Assembly (NCBI GenBank): GCA_013115125.1
Contig: JABANN010000241.1
Span: 1 to 48,323, forward strand
DNA: 48,323 nt
Reading direction: 5' to 3'
From: Perkinsus olseni
Lineage: Eukaryota > Perkinsozoa > Perkinsida
The translations under genes and the position numbers were made by a program. Shown piece after piece: positions 30,199 to 39,994 of this stretch; the stretch's first letter is position 1, and each line of letters starts with the position of its first letter. Below the pieces are notes generated by a model. The model was given only the letters and a program-made list of their open reading frames with translations. It was not told the origin of the DNA and did not search any database.

Positions 30199-30986
30199 TC
30201 ACTCGTCTTCAGCCAGGGCATCGTAGAACTCCTCAATCTTCCCACCCTCGAGACATTCGGTCCCGTCCCCACCTCTAGATACTACATGTACATAGCTCGC
30301 CACGTAGATAAGAGTGCTGCCGACGGTACCGAATGGTATCAGGCCGAATAAAATTACGACTAGCCCGGGGTTCCAGCTCAGCCATATGAGCTCCCCTATC
30401 GGCTCGGGCAGCGTACCCGACATCATTCCGGCTACAGTGCGATCGGCGAGAAATGCCGCGCCTTGAAGAACAGTGCCTCTCCCTTTTCCTCGAAGAATCT
30501 TCGCGACTCTTGTTTCCTTCTCCTGGGCTTTATTAAGTGCCCCGGAGACACCAAATTGTTTTCGGAAGTCCCGCAGGCGAGCTGATATGTGAAAGCCGAC
30601 CACCAACCACCACAGGCATGTGATGATCATAAATATCAGCCAAGCCTGAGAAGATCGAGGACATGGGCATGATACAGTGGACTTCACCGGGTGGAGCGGA
30701 TCAACACAGCAGTCAATTCAAGTCCGGTGGCCGGAGCCTATAAGTTTTCGAATACGTTCTCAATAGCGCACGACGACGATGTACACCTCTCAGGTGTCAC
30801 CTCACGCGCAACTCATTCACTGTTGCCTTACTGAACCAGCTAAGGCTACTACGGTCTCACCTTCCCAAGCTGCGACTTAGCCCTGCCTGGTTCTGTTACG
30901 ATAACTGCGCCAGCCAGAATGAAATCGCAAACTACTAGTACGTAGAGGACGAGGGGAGCGTAGTCGAACATGAGTGGCTTGATCAT
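30199..30986 (-). CDS. Unidentified multi-pass membrane protein, 190 aa, two exons
   Basis: Exon 1 (30986-30861) starts MIKPLMFDYAPLVLYVLVVC and includes one transmembrane helix. It ends LGK at a GTGAGACC donor. Exon 2 (30645-30199) follows a CTTCTCAG acceptor in phase, opens with a second helix (AWLIFMIITCLWWLVVGFHI), then a basic/amphipathic segment, a third hydrophobic segment (NPGLVVILFGLIPFG) and a fourth (STLIYVASYVHVV), and ends in an acidic tail (EEFYDALAEDE) and TGA. The 215-nt intron carries no recognised module, unlike the flanking gene blocks. Family unknown; location presumably a cell or organelle membrane. Confidence 0.6.
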
Positions 30987-31879
30987 TGGGTGCTGAGAGG
31001 GAATAAAAATCAGATTCGAGATTTTACGTGCCGTTGATGACTGTCGAGAGTGGCTAATAGCTTCAGACTGTAAGGATGACACGTTCGGAACGTAACGTTT
31101 CGTTCGACGGTCCAGCAGCTCATCGAATTGCCAAGGACGGCGTCATTCGGTAGAAATGCTCGACGGCAGGGATAGAACGAGAAGCCGTTCGAATAGCAGA
31201 CCAGCAACGTTTCTACTACGCCAGATGACCATATCTTTTAGCCTATTACAAGCATGGTGTTCTCATGGAAGTGCACGTGCCATCTCCATGCGATGTCAGA
31301 GAAAGTTACGGCGAGGAGGATCAGAATCACAATCAGCATCCCTGTCCGGAGACTCAGCCCAAAGCAGGTCCCTGACAAACGATGAACGTATATAACCCTT
31401 GCCAACTAAACGCCACACGCGAGACTGCAGGGCACGGGAAGAGCGGGCAGCGACAGATCGCCTCCTCCGTTACCTGCGTTGAAGCTGCGAATCATCCCCG
31501 CTGGGGCTCACAGTCGCTGGTGGGTCAGTTGGATGAAAAACACTAAGAGCAAAACTATCGAAACAGGGGACAGATCGCTAGTTCTGCCGAAGCTGACTAA
31601 TGCCTGGGCAGGTAAGGATGAAGAGTTCTCGAATCAACCGCGGTTCGATTCATACTCTCAGGAAGGCATTTCCTCGTGGTCCGGTCAGCAATGATTATCA
31701 GCGCAATTTTCACTGATAGAATCCGCCGCTTTACTGCTATTTGGTGGAAAACTGTTATTAACATCGAAAGCTGGACGATAGAACGCGAGGAGCAGCGACC
31801 ACGGCTGTAAACGTCTAGGAGCAAGAGCATATGGGTCTATGAGCAGCGGTATCCAAACATTTTTGAAGACCACTATTGT

Positions 31880-31985
31880 GCAAAATTGGCGTGACAGCCG
31901 GCGGCGGCGCCCTCTGTGCTGAGAGACGCGGCGATTATACCATGTACAGCACGATGTATAAGGCAAGTTTCCATTACAAACATAC
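31880..31985 (-). repeat. Dispersed repeat copy, about 95 bp, beside a T-arm
   Basis: On the minus strand it reads CTTATACATCGTGCTGTACA, TGGTATAATCGCCGCGTCTC and AGCACAGAGGGCGCCGCC. A copy with about 85% identity by eye lies on the plus strand at 43238-43325. A T-arm-like GGTTCAATCCCGGG lies about 30 bp away, so it may be a tRNA-related SINE or a module of one. Confidence 0.6.
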
Positions 31986-32403
31986 CCTCACCCGGGATTG
32001 AACCTGGGCGGGCGATGCGAGGCCTTTGAAGCACGCATACACGACAGGGCTGCCTCCTGATAGATGCCTTTTTCGTGCAATGTGCAAGAAATATCAGCGC
32101 CGTCTCGGCCATGATTGGGGTTGTTCGATAGACTTCTCCTGAGTTGAGTTGAGAGTCGCTCCCAGGATTGAATTCAACGTATGAAAGATGATCCTGGGAG
32201 CGTTCTCGAAACTCAGGGGAGATTTATTGAACACGCGGGTTGCTTCTTCTTCTCTACCGTTGTCACCTCTCTTTGAGTTGTTCAGAATCGTAGCGGATTG
32301 AGGCAGACCGTCGATGGTGGTGTTGAGGATGATAATGTTGTTAATGGTCTCATGTAGGATTGACCTACTTCAGTTCAAGATTCTTAAGTAAGATTTTCAG
32401 AGT

Positions 32404-32438
32404 AAAATGAAGCTTCTCGAGTCGAGAAGCTTCATTTT
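32404..32438. repeat. Palindrome, 17-bp arms, single central base
   Basis: AAAATGAAGCTTCTCGA, one G, exact reverse complement. Upstream, CGCTCCCAGGAT and ATCCTGGGAGCG (about 32157-32212) form a separate 12-bp-armed inverted repeat. Confidence 0.95.
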
Positions 32439-32602
32439 GCTTTGAATTTCAGAATTGCTGAATTTCATTTTTGACTCGGGGTCTGAAAAATTGCTTCCCG
32501 CCAGCGCCAAGAGACCACCTTCAGTGAACGGACTCTGAACATAGTTCGCTTCATAACAGCTTCCGTCGCTTCGATGCTTCCTCGTAGTTGAGCTCCGTTC
32601 CA

Positions 32603-33082
32603 ATGACTGTTCAAAACACCACCGATGGCTCGCTGAAGAATATCGGCGAAGGGTCCGCCCCGGCTAGCCTACTGATGAACGCCACGCTTTCTGACACCTC
32701 TAGCTCCGATTCGGAGTCCTCTGTGTCCACGCCACGCGCCGAGGGCCCCGGCGGAAGGCCCAACTTCGGTCCCGTCCCGAAAGTCGACGACCTTCTCTCA
32801 CGCGTGAAGACTTTCCTCTCGACCCCAGCGGCCCCGGCGGCAGCTGGACAGGCCAATTGCGATCCCGAAGTGGTCCGAGACGCTTCGGGTGGTGAAGTGC
32901 GGCTTCGCGAAGAGTCGTCCCAACCGACTGAGCAAGCAGTTGAAATCGATGTCACGGCCGGAGTCTTCGACGTTCGAGGCGACGCTAATACGGTCGAGGA
33001 GGAAATGAGGAGGAAGAACGTTCCTGTGGTCGCCGCCAAGGGGGATGAAGGGAAGCTCATCGAAGAGATGCACGATGAGTGA
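32603..33082 (+). CDS. Small acidic, probably disordered protein, 159 aa
   Basis: It starts at ATG 32603 (MTVQNTTDGSLKNIGEGS) and ends EEMHDE, TGA at 33080. It is rich in Ser, Glu, Asp, Pro and Ala (SDTSSSDSESSVSTP; KTFLSTPAAPAAAGQ), without introns, signal peptide or recognised domain. The frame is compositionally consistent and bounded by a good ATG and stop, but the opposite strand is also open over most of it, which lowers certainty. Confidence 0.5.
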   Translation: MTVQNTTDGSLKNIGEGSAPASLLMNATLSDTSSSDSESSVSTPRAEGPGGRPNFGPVPKVDDLLSRVKTFLSTPAAPAAAGQANCDPEVVRDASGGEVRLREESSQPTEQAVEIDVTAGVFDVRGDANTVEEEMRRKNVPVVAAKGDEGKLIEEMHDE

Positions 33083-33899
33083 TCTTTTCTGTATTACTTT
33101 TACCACCACGTCTACTACAGCTTCCTCGTCGTGTGACTTGTGTTATGTAGCGAGACGAGGCCTGACTATGTTCCCGAGTTCTTACGGTGGAACAAATGTT
33201 CTCCAGTACCAGCCACGATTCATCCGTCACACGATCGCGCTCAACAGAGTTCGCTGTCAGTACATGAGTTGCGAAAAACGAAGCCGGCGTAGTTGAGCAT
33301 TCTTGTACCGCATGGGAATCCCATGATGGGATCTGATAGTTTCGCAGAAGTCGCAAACGATTGAATTGGAGCCTGAGGGGTCGGATGAGATCTGGTTATC
33401 TGAGCTTTTCTAATACACGATCTCGGTGTTAGCTTTGCCGAGATTATGACCTCTCGTTCGTTTACTCGAGTTGGCTCCGCCGAAACGCAACATCATCGCA
33501 ACGTCGCCCACACACATCGAATCATGGATGTTCTGGTATAAACATCATGAACAACAAACATCAAGGTAACAATATAAGTCAGAAGATTCCTCGCCGCCAT
33601 CGCGCCAGCCAACCTGAAAAAGAAGGTCCTCGTGACCACCGCTAAGGATAGTCCGAGCTCCCGAGAGGACTTACTGTCATACCGTTTGCCTCGCTTATAC
33701 TGACTTCCTGTACTTCTCATCTCTCCACCAGTTCCTCCTCTCAAGACTGACACAGGAAATGCCGATGAGCGACTTTTGATTTCAGCATACTATCGCTTAC
33801 GCCGAATAAGACTGTCCCGGAATAAAGTGCCTTCCAGCCTGCACAAAACCGTCGGGATGATTACCGCGAGTACTCAGGGTTACTCACTCTCTCGCGGAT

Positions 33900-34937
33900 A
33901 TGCCCCTTGACCTGATTGATCAACGATTCTCCATAGGTAGGGACCGGAGTGTCATCAACGCGCTTGTCAACCTAGCAAGAGGTCCTCGGTCGCTCTTGTC
34001 GCCTTCGCTGGGTCGTGTTATTTACTCATGTTTCGATCTCGTCCTCCTCCCTATGTCCGTCTACGCTGCTGTTTCCACTGCTCTGTTGGCTGCTACCCAA
34101 CTGTTGGCTTCGCCACCGAGACAGGTGGAGGTGCTCTTTGCTGAATATCTCAGCGCCGAGTACGTACTGATACCCGCAGATCGCCCTGAGGCGGCCGAAA
34201 CATCCAACGGCGTGGTGGAAGAGCAGCTGCTCGGCAACGCTAGGAACTGGACGCACGTCCCAGTGAGTAGGAGGGATCTCTTCCTAGTCGAAGACGAGGT
34301 AGCTGGCCCGGTGAAGAAGGCGATTATTCTGAAGCAGAGTCGTCATGTAACGGAGGTGTTCAAGGCGGATGTGAATGTAAACGGTGAGTGTTTCGCCAAC
34401 GTTGAACGCATTTCCCCGGCCGAACGACACGATGACGCCGTGCACTTCCCCTACGCAAGAACGGGAGACATCGAGAACGAGTTGGATTTCCTTTGCCGGA
34501 GTAGCGGCTTCTACAGATTCAGGCATGCTGCCTTGAGTGAGCCCGCGGACCGCTCCTCGGAGTACGTGGGTCAACGCGAAGATATCTTCAAGCTCGTCTT
34601 GGACGCCTCCTCAGCCTACAGTCTGCGGTTGTCTCCGAGTTACAATCTGATCCCCGAAGGTTCCATCGCTTACATGCCTCTGTGCCACGGCGTGCTCGCT
34701 AAGGTTACCCTCAGTGAGGGAAGCCGTGTCAAACCGTCGTTTTACGTCCTTTTGACGAAGATAGAGGTCGAAGCGATGAGTAGGAGGCGAAGCTTCGTCA
34801 GATCGCTGACTCCGAAGCACCGTAGAAGCCCCCGTGTGATGTCTGTGTACCATAATATGGACTGCACGCCCGACGATTTCACCGATAATAAGATCACCAT
34901 TCACAACTTCCAGGAGTGGGATGTTAAACGTCGTTGA
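33900..34937 (+). CDS. Unidentified protein with N-terminal hydrophobic segment, 345 aa
   Basis: It starts MPLDLIDQRFSIGRDRSV, has a hydrophobic stretch at about residues 45-70 (SCFDLVLLPMSVYAAVSTAL), then a long soluble part (VEVLFAEYLSAEYVLIPADR; RDLFLVEDEVAGPVKKAIIL; FKLVLDASSAYSLRLSPSYN). It ends basic (RRRSFVRSLTPKHRRSPRVM) with TGA at 34935. No intron and no recognised family. The hydrophobic segment suggests a type II membrane protein or an uncleaved signal. It is the last plus-strand frame before the KH gene and, like the other central genes, lacks intron modules. Confidence 0.6.
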   Translation: MPLDLIDQRFSIGRDRSVINALVNLARGPRSLLSPSLGRVIYSCFDLVLLPMSVYAAVSTALLAATQLLASPPRQVEVLFAEYLSAEYVLIPADRPEAAETSNGVVEEQLLGNARNWTHVPVSRRDLFLVEDEVAGPVKKAIILKQSRHVTEVFKADVNVNGECFANVERISPAERHDDAVHFPYARTGDIENELDFLCRSSGFYRFRHAALSEPADRSSEYVGQREDIFKLVLDASSAYSLRLSPSYNLIPEGSIAYMPLCHGVLAKVTLSEGSRVKPSFYVLLTKIEVEAMSRRRSFVRSLTPKHRRSPRVMSVYHNMDCTPDDFTDNKITIHNFQEWDVKRR

Positions 34938-35499
34938 TGAGCCTCAGCCGAGTGGACGATCGTGCCTTGCCCTTTCTCATTAGTAGTTGCTGTCAATGGT
35001 TGTGATGATATTCATGTTCATGTAAACGATGTTGTTGTTGTGCGTATTCTCCCTTGCGTTGCAGTGACGGCCGTGACGCGAGCAGCATGCTATAAGCCTT
35101 AGCGGGCCGACTCGGCCCGCCTTTCAAGATGTACCAGCAATGGGTTTTTCCAACCCCACCAGGAGGTAAACAGTTAGGTGGGTCCTGACCCACAACCGGC
35201 AGACGTAGTGAGCGGAGCTCGGCTGCGTTGTCTAGTTTGGTACCAACAGGATTATCCGATACGGAGGCGTCAGCGTAGACCGAGATGATGAGTTGGACCA
35301 CAAAGAAGTTGGAGGCGAGCATCGGAGACGTTCTGAACACTCTCACCATAAGGGTCTTAGGGGGGGAACTCAACTCAATTGTGGGTTGATTGCCAATCTT
35401 ACGAAGTTGCGCATTGTGACTATCGCGCGCCCAGTTGATCGATTACCTGACGCTGAACTGCTGAGGTATATCATTACTTCACCTTTGATTTGGTTCGCC
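34938..35499. other. Spacer upstream of the KH gene, contains a module B copy
   Basis: A B unit (TCGCGCGCCCAGTTGATCG) lies near 35425-35450, about 60 bp before the KH start codon, and could mark a 5' UTR intron. Nothing else recognisable; a minus-strand open frame over 34993-35373 has no support. Confidence 0.45.
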
Positions 35500-38209
35500 A
35501 TGAAGGGTCAGAATTTGCTTATCAAGCCCAACCTCCTCAACCCTCAGGCCGCTGCTCAGGGTGAGTGAAATTATTGGGTGTTGGACTTTGTCACGACATA
35601 GAAGAAGGATTGGCTTTTAATGTGTGTTGAATCGCGCAGGCAGTGTTGGAGTATCTTGACGTTGACCTTGCAAGATTCAAAGTAGGTTGGAAAGTTGTGT
35701 ACTCGGAGTTTTCAGGCAACGGGCAGTCCGCTGGAGAGACCAAATTTGAGGGCCCACCGATGGTCAACGAGCCCGTCCAGACAGATTGCTTTCGTGGCCG
35801 GGCCTTCCAGAGCGACTCGATGGGCGGCAACTACGCTAAGATGGTACCTCCACCGCTGCTCGGCCTCTCTCTTCACCTCCCTTTCCTCCTTAGATGAAGG
35901 AGAAGTACGGCGTCACCGTGTCGGTCGCTCCTCTCAGCGGCAACGGCGCCCTCGTGAACTGCCGTGCCCCTTCCAAGGACCAAGCCCTCTCGGCGTCGAA
36001 GGTCATCTCTAAGGTGGGTAGGAGTGTCCATGGGTCCATCGGGATGGATATCTTTAGATCCTGTCTGGCTTCCATGTTGAGCTTATTGATACTACTGATG
36101 AGGTCTTGGACAAGCTCTTCGACACCACAATGAACCCTGACAAGACTATCGAAGAGGTACGCAGTCACCAGTACTACAACCACCACTATTTTCTTCTTTC
36201 AGATCTACATGCTCGGTCGTGTTTCCCATCTGAAGAACAAGGAATCCGGCGTGACCATCGCTAGGTCCAACCCCGACAACTTTGAGACTTCCCAGGTAGT
36301 AGTACGACTCTTGGGGGAGGGACGAGGGTGATCTGGCCTTGTGTAGATTGGAATCATCGTCGAGGAGTCAGCGAGGAAGGAGTTCCCTCGCATCAGAGCG
36401 GACGTGATGGATCTTGTGAGGAAGTGCTCTTTCACGACGGAGACGGTGAAGGTTCCCAGGTAGGATGGCGCTGGTGGGGTGGTAGGGATTATGTTTGTGT
36501 AGGGCTCACACCAAGACTTGGGGCGAGACGACTACTACGAGCGTCAATGATGCTCTCAACGGCGAGGCTATGATTTTCTTCCGACGGTGAGTTAACGGGG
36601 TGGTTGCCGTGGTGGTGATAGTTGTGATTAATAAGCTTGAGGTCTAGGGTTTGATCCCGGGGTATATCATTTCTTCTCAGAGCCCAGACTAAGGACGATG
36701 AGAGCTACTTGGATTTGTGGGGAACTCCCGAGGGACGTGAGAGAGCGAAGGAACTGGTGAGAAGTTGATACCGTCATTTGGCCTTGGTCGTGGTCTTCCC
36801 CCTCCGCGAACTCTATCAATTGTTCATTGTCAATGATCGTTCTTAAATTGCTAGTGTTCGTACGCAGTTTTCGAGTGTATGGGGGGTGTATTGTTTCCCG
36901 CTTTGTTCTGTTTGCCCCTACTGAACCAATCGGGGAATGTGTGTTTTGTCATGTTAGTTGAAGCAGTTCTACGAGGCGGCTAGCGTGCCTGTTCCGGAAG
37001 AAGCGGTTCAGCCGATGCTGCAGGACAGATGCAAGATCCTGCAGGACATCCAGGTTAGTCGAGGGGTCAGTCGTTCTGCCTGCCATTCGTGAAGTGGCTG
37101 GTTCTATCCTGGCAAGTGTACTTTTTTTCTTCTATTCAGAGAGATGCTGCGGTGTCGCTGTACTACTCCAAGCCGGACTCGGCGGTCTTCATCTATGGTT
37201 TGAAGAATAACAAGGCAAAGGCTGTTGGGGATTTTAATAAGTAATCATCAGGGGGAGCGACATTTTCGGCCCGGCTCAGCTGTTGGAGAAGTTGATAAGG
37301 TATTTCATGATTTGTAGGTTTTTGGATAGTTTGCATAAGCAGCTTGCGAAGTATACCATCAAGCAGATTGAACTACGATCCGATGAGATGGGTATCCTGA
37401 TTGGTCCAAAGGGTCGGAACATCCGGTGAGCAGTCGAAAGGTCCCCGGTTCTATGCCCGGTGAGTATATTTTGTCTTGTTGTCAGACGAATCACTGAGGA
37501 GTCACTTTGTCATGACATCCGTGTGGGAGAAGACCAGATAGTAAGTCGCTCAGCTCGTTCCCCCTAACGCGCCGTATTTTTCGTCTAATAATTTTGAGCT
37601 ACATTGTTATTGGATGAGAGGGTCGTATCATTGAAAGAAACAGGGTACCTTGGATCGGAAAGGGTATATATCCGCGACACTTTTCAGGTCACTATTACGG
37701 GCCTCCCCGCTGCTGTCGACAAAGCTGTCACTATGATTGAGGAAGAGCTCAGTATGAGGGCTTGCATGGGCTGTTGAGTTCACCGTAGGAGTTGATATTG
37801 TTGCTTAGACGCAAGGAAGGACGTTATCACTGTGCAGTCGCCCGATGCTGAGAAGGAGAATGAACCCGCTCCAGGTGAGGCGAAGTGGTTTTGATAGCGC
37901 GCCCCTTAGAGATCGATTTGTATTCTGATAAATTTCTGTTCTTCAGAAGCCAAGTCGCTTCTGTTTGCTCGACGCGAGGGCGGATGGGGAGAGAAGGTGG
38001 TGAATGCGGGATGGGGGAATCGAACCAGGGGACCTCGGGATTGCTGTTTGGTCGTCATTTAGGAGGTGACCTGCGTTTTCATGTAGGCCCCTGAAGTGGC
38101 TACGGAGGAGCCAGTGGACTTGAACTCGACTGAGCAGTTCCCCCCACTTGGCGCTCATCCTTCTGGAAAGCCGAAGAAGGCGAAGTTCCGCCCGAGCAAG
38201 AAGCACTAA
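35500..38209 (+). CDS. Multi-KH-domain RNA-binding protein (vigilin-like), 502 aa, 16 exons
   Basis: KH proteins bind single-stranded RNA, usually in the cytoplasm on mRNAs. Exons: 35500-35560, 35644-35843, 35894-36013, 36058-36156, 36203-36295, 36347-36459, 36503-36586, 36681-36756, 36958-37053, 37140-37240, 37318-37425, 37486-37540, 37688-37751, 37809-37874, 37947-37996, 38087-38209. All junctions are GT-AG, every phase agrees and the chain sums to 1509 nt. The best KH domain (about residues 365-425) has DEMGILIGPKGRNIRRITEE (GXXG loop GPKG), then a beta strand QIVTITGLPAAVDKAVTMI. Earlier segments (SKILSGFHVELIDTTDEVLD; VSLYYSKPDSAVFIYGL) look like diverged KH repeats without a clear GXXG. 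The C-terminus has STEQFPPLG and a Lys-rich end. Four introns carry T or B modules. Confidence 0.9.
36587..36680 (+). repeat. Intron with T module
   Basis: The KH gene intron (GTGAGTTAAC...TTCTTCTCAG) includes GGTCTAGGGTTTGATCCCGG, a T-arm, preceded by anticodon-arm-like sequence. Confidence 0.65.
37426..37485 (+). repeat. 60-nt intron with T module
   Basis: GTGAGCAGTCGAAAGGTCCC followed by CGGTTCTATGCCCGG, ending TTGTTGTCAG. It splits R|RITEE of the KH domain just after the GXXG loop. Confidence 0.7.
37875..37946 (+). repeat. 72-nt intron with module B
   Basis: Contains GATAGCGCGCCCCTTAGAGA followed by TCGATTT between GTGAGGCG and GTTCTTCAG. Confidence 0.7.
37997..38086 (+). repeat. 90-nt intron with T module in reverse orientation
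   Basis: Contains GGGGGAATCGAACCAGGGGA, the reverse complement of a T-arm, between the donor GTGGTGAATG and the acceptor TTTTCATGTAG. Confidence 0.7.
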
Positions 38210-39994
38210 GGTGGTACGTAGGGTGTCGGATTGGTTTAGTGGATAACTTCGTGGGTTTGGATGCCGAAGGTGGTCGGTTCGATTCAAGCATGTTCTCTTT
38301 TTTAGGCACAGGCCCGGTGTTCATGGATTGTTTTGAGTACTGACTAGAAGACTCCCGGTAGTCCGCTGTCGTTGTGCTGTTATTATCATCAACATCATTG
38401 CGCTGAAAACACCCACTCTCGAGGCTGCGTGTCTATGGTCGAATGAAAGATTGCCGACCACCCGAGTTTTCTACTTTATCCAAGCTTTTCTTCTTTTTCT
38501 ATTCGGTCAGAGTTGGACGTTATTTAAGGGTCGAGGGGGTCGTCTAGAGGGAATCTGCTTGAAGCCCTCCGTGGCGATTTTGCGCTCTCTTCATGGGAGC
38601 TCGGGAATTTCTGATTTTCGCAGTTCGTGATGAGGGAAGGTATGGCACCTGCCCGACGCGCATACCGACTCTCGGAGTGGCCGTAGTAGTAGAAGGGTGA
38701 GGGGTTGATTGCAGTCACTCCGTCGAATTGAGAGTTGCTTTTATGGAGCGGTTTTACGGCAATTTTACGGAGCGGTATTGGAGGTTTGGTGGTTTCAACT
38801 GCTTTTTCGCGTTTTGGGTTTCTCGTCCGCTCTTGTATTTGCGTGCTACCACGGTTATCGCGAAGTAGTGGATCGTGATGGTTGATGACAGTCATGTTGT
38901 TTCGGTGGTAGTTTCTATCGTACGATTTTCAAGTCCGCTCCACCGTCCATTCGGAAACAGAATCTTGAGTTGCTAATTCGTCTTTGTTTTCCGCGCTATA
39001 GAGAGATAGAGAATGAGATATCTTCCTGTGGTATCCCGTCCTTTTCTGGAGGCGCGTGGACGTTGTGGGGGAGGGGTCATGTTTGTATCATTATCTCGGT
39101 GAAGGACTCGTCTTGGCGGAGATGTCTCCGGTCGTTGCGCCCTCGCTGGCTCGATGTCCACTCGCCAGGTTAAGACCGTGTAGAGTCCCCCTTGAACTCT
39201 GATGATCGGTATGGATTCTCGTTGTGATTGAAGAGCCTATAAGTTGAAAGTGCGGGCCGACAGTTTTGTCTCAGATGAAAGGGTGAGTGGGGGATGGTTG
39301 ATGGCGGTCGTGGCGTCTCGTCTCTCGGATGGTCCGGGGCGAGCGCGCGTGCTGTCCGCGACGGCATTGGAGGGAGCCCGGTGGGGATAGCGCTAGGAGG
39401 CGAAGGATGAATCTGGTAGTCGGTAATGATGGTCTGGTGGTGCTTTCTGGTGGAGTGAGCAGGTGGGGCGACGCATATCCGAGCTTGAAGTTGGGATGTG
39501 GTGAGGGAGCTGGCGGACGGGAGACTGAGCAGTGGCCGGATGGGCTGGAGCTGGTACGCACGTACAGAGGCTGAGGGGCGTGCGCGAGGTGCTTAGAATA
39601 CGAGACTTGGCTGTGACTATCAAGACTGATGGAGCGGATTTGAGCCACGTCCGATTGAGTCCGTTGGTGCACCGCGGTTGAGTAGGGAGGAGTTTGGTAG
39701 TGGCAGGAGGCATCTTCAACTTGATCCTGGTTGTGCGCGTGGTAGACCATTCGTAGTTTCATGAGCTGACGTATTTCGGTGGAGTTTAGCAGCTGCGCCG
39801 AGTTTGGTGGTGGGTTGGGTAGAAGCAGCGGCGGAGGGGGTGTGGTGCTGCTTTGGGAGTTGCTTGGTATCTGCTCGGCAGTTGGACGTTTGCTTTATGT
39901 CCTTACCATCGCGGCCTGCAGGTCGGCAAAATCCGGAAGCCAATTATCAGGGCTTCGTGAAGAGGTAGGGAGCTGAGCTGCTTTGTATCTTTCC
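38210..39994. other. Spacer between KH and Mei2-like genes with a tRNA-like sequence
   Basis: At 38218-38290 a tRNA-like stretch has a D-arm-like TTGGTTTAGTGGATAA, an anticodon-arm region and a T-arm GTGGTCGGTTCGATTC. It is bracketed by GTACGTAGG and CTTTTTTAG, so it may be a 3' UTR intron of the KH gene. The acceptor stem does not pair well, so I do not call it a tRNA. The rest (38.3-39.9 kb) shows no supported gene. It should include the KH 3' end and the Mei2-like promoter. Confidence 0.5.

Noticed and set aside
32611-33060. 149-residue minus-strand frame opposite the acidic protein
   Set aside because: The sense frame has a better start, stop and composition; the antisense is Ser/Thr-rich as expected for a shadow of a Glu/Asp/Ser-rich gene. 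The choice is not certain.
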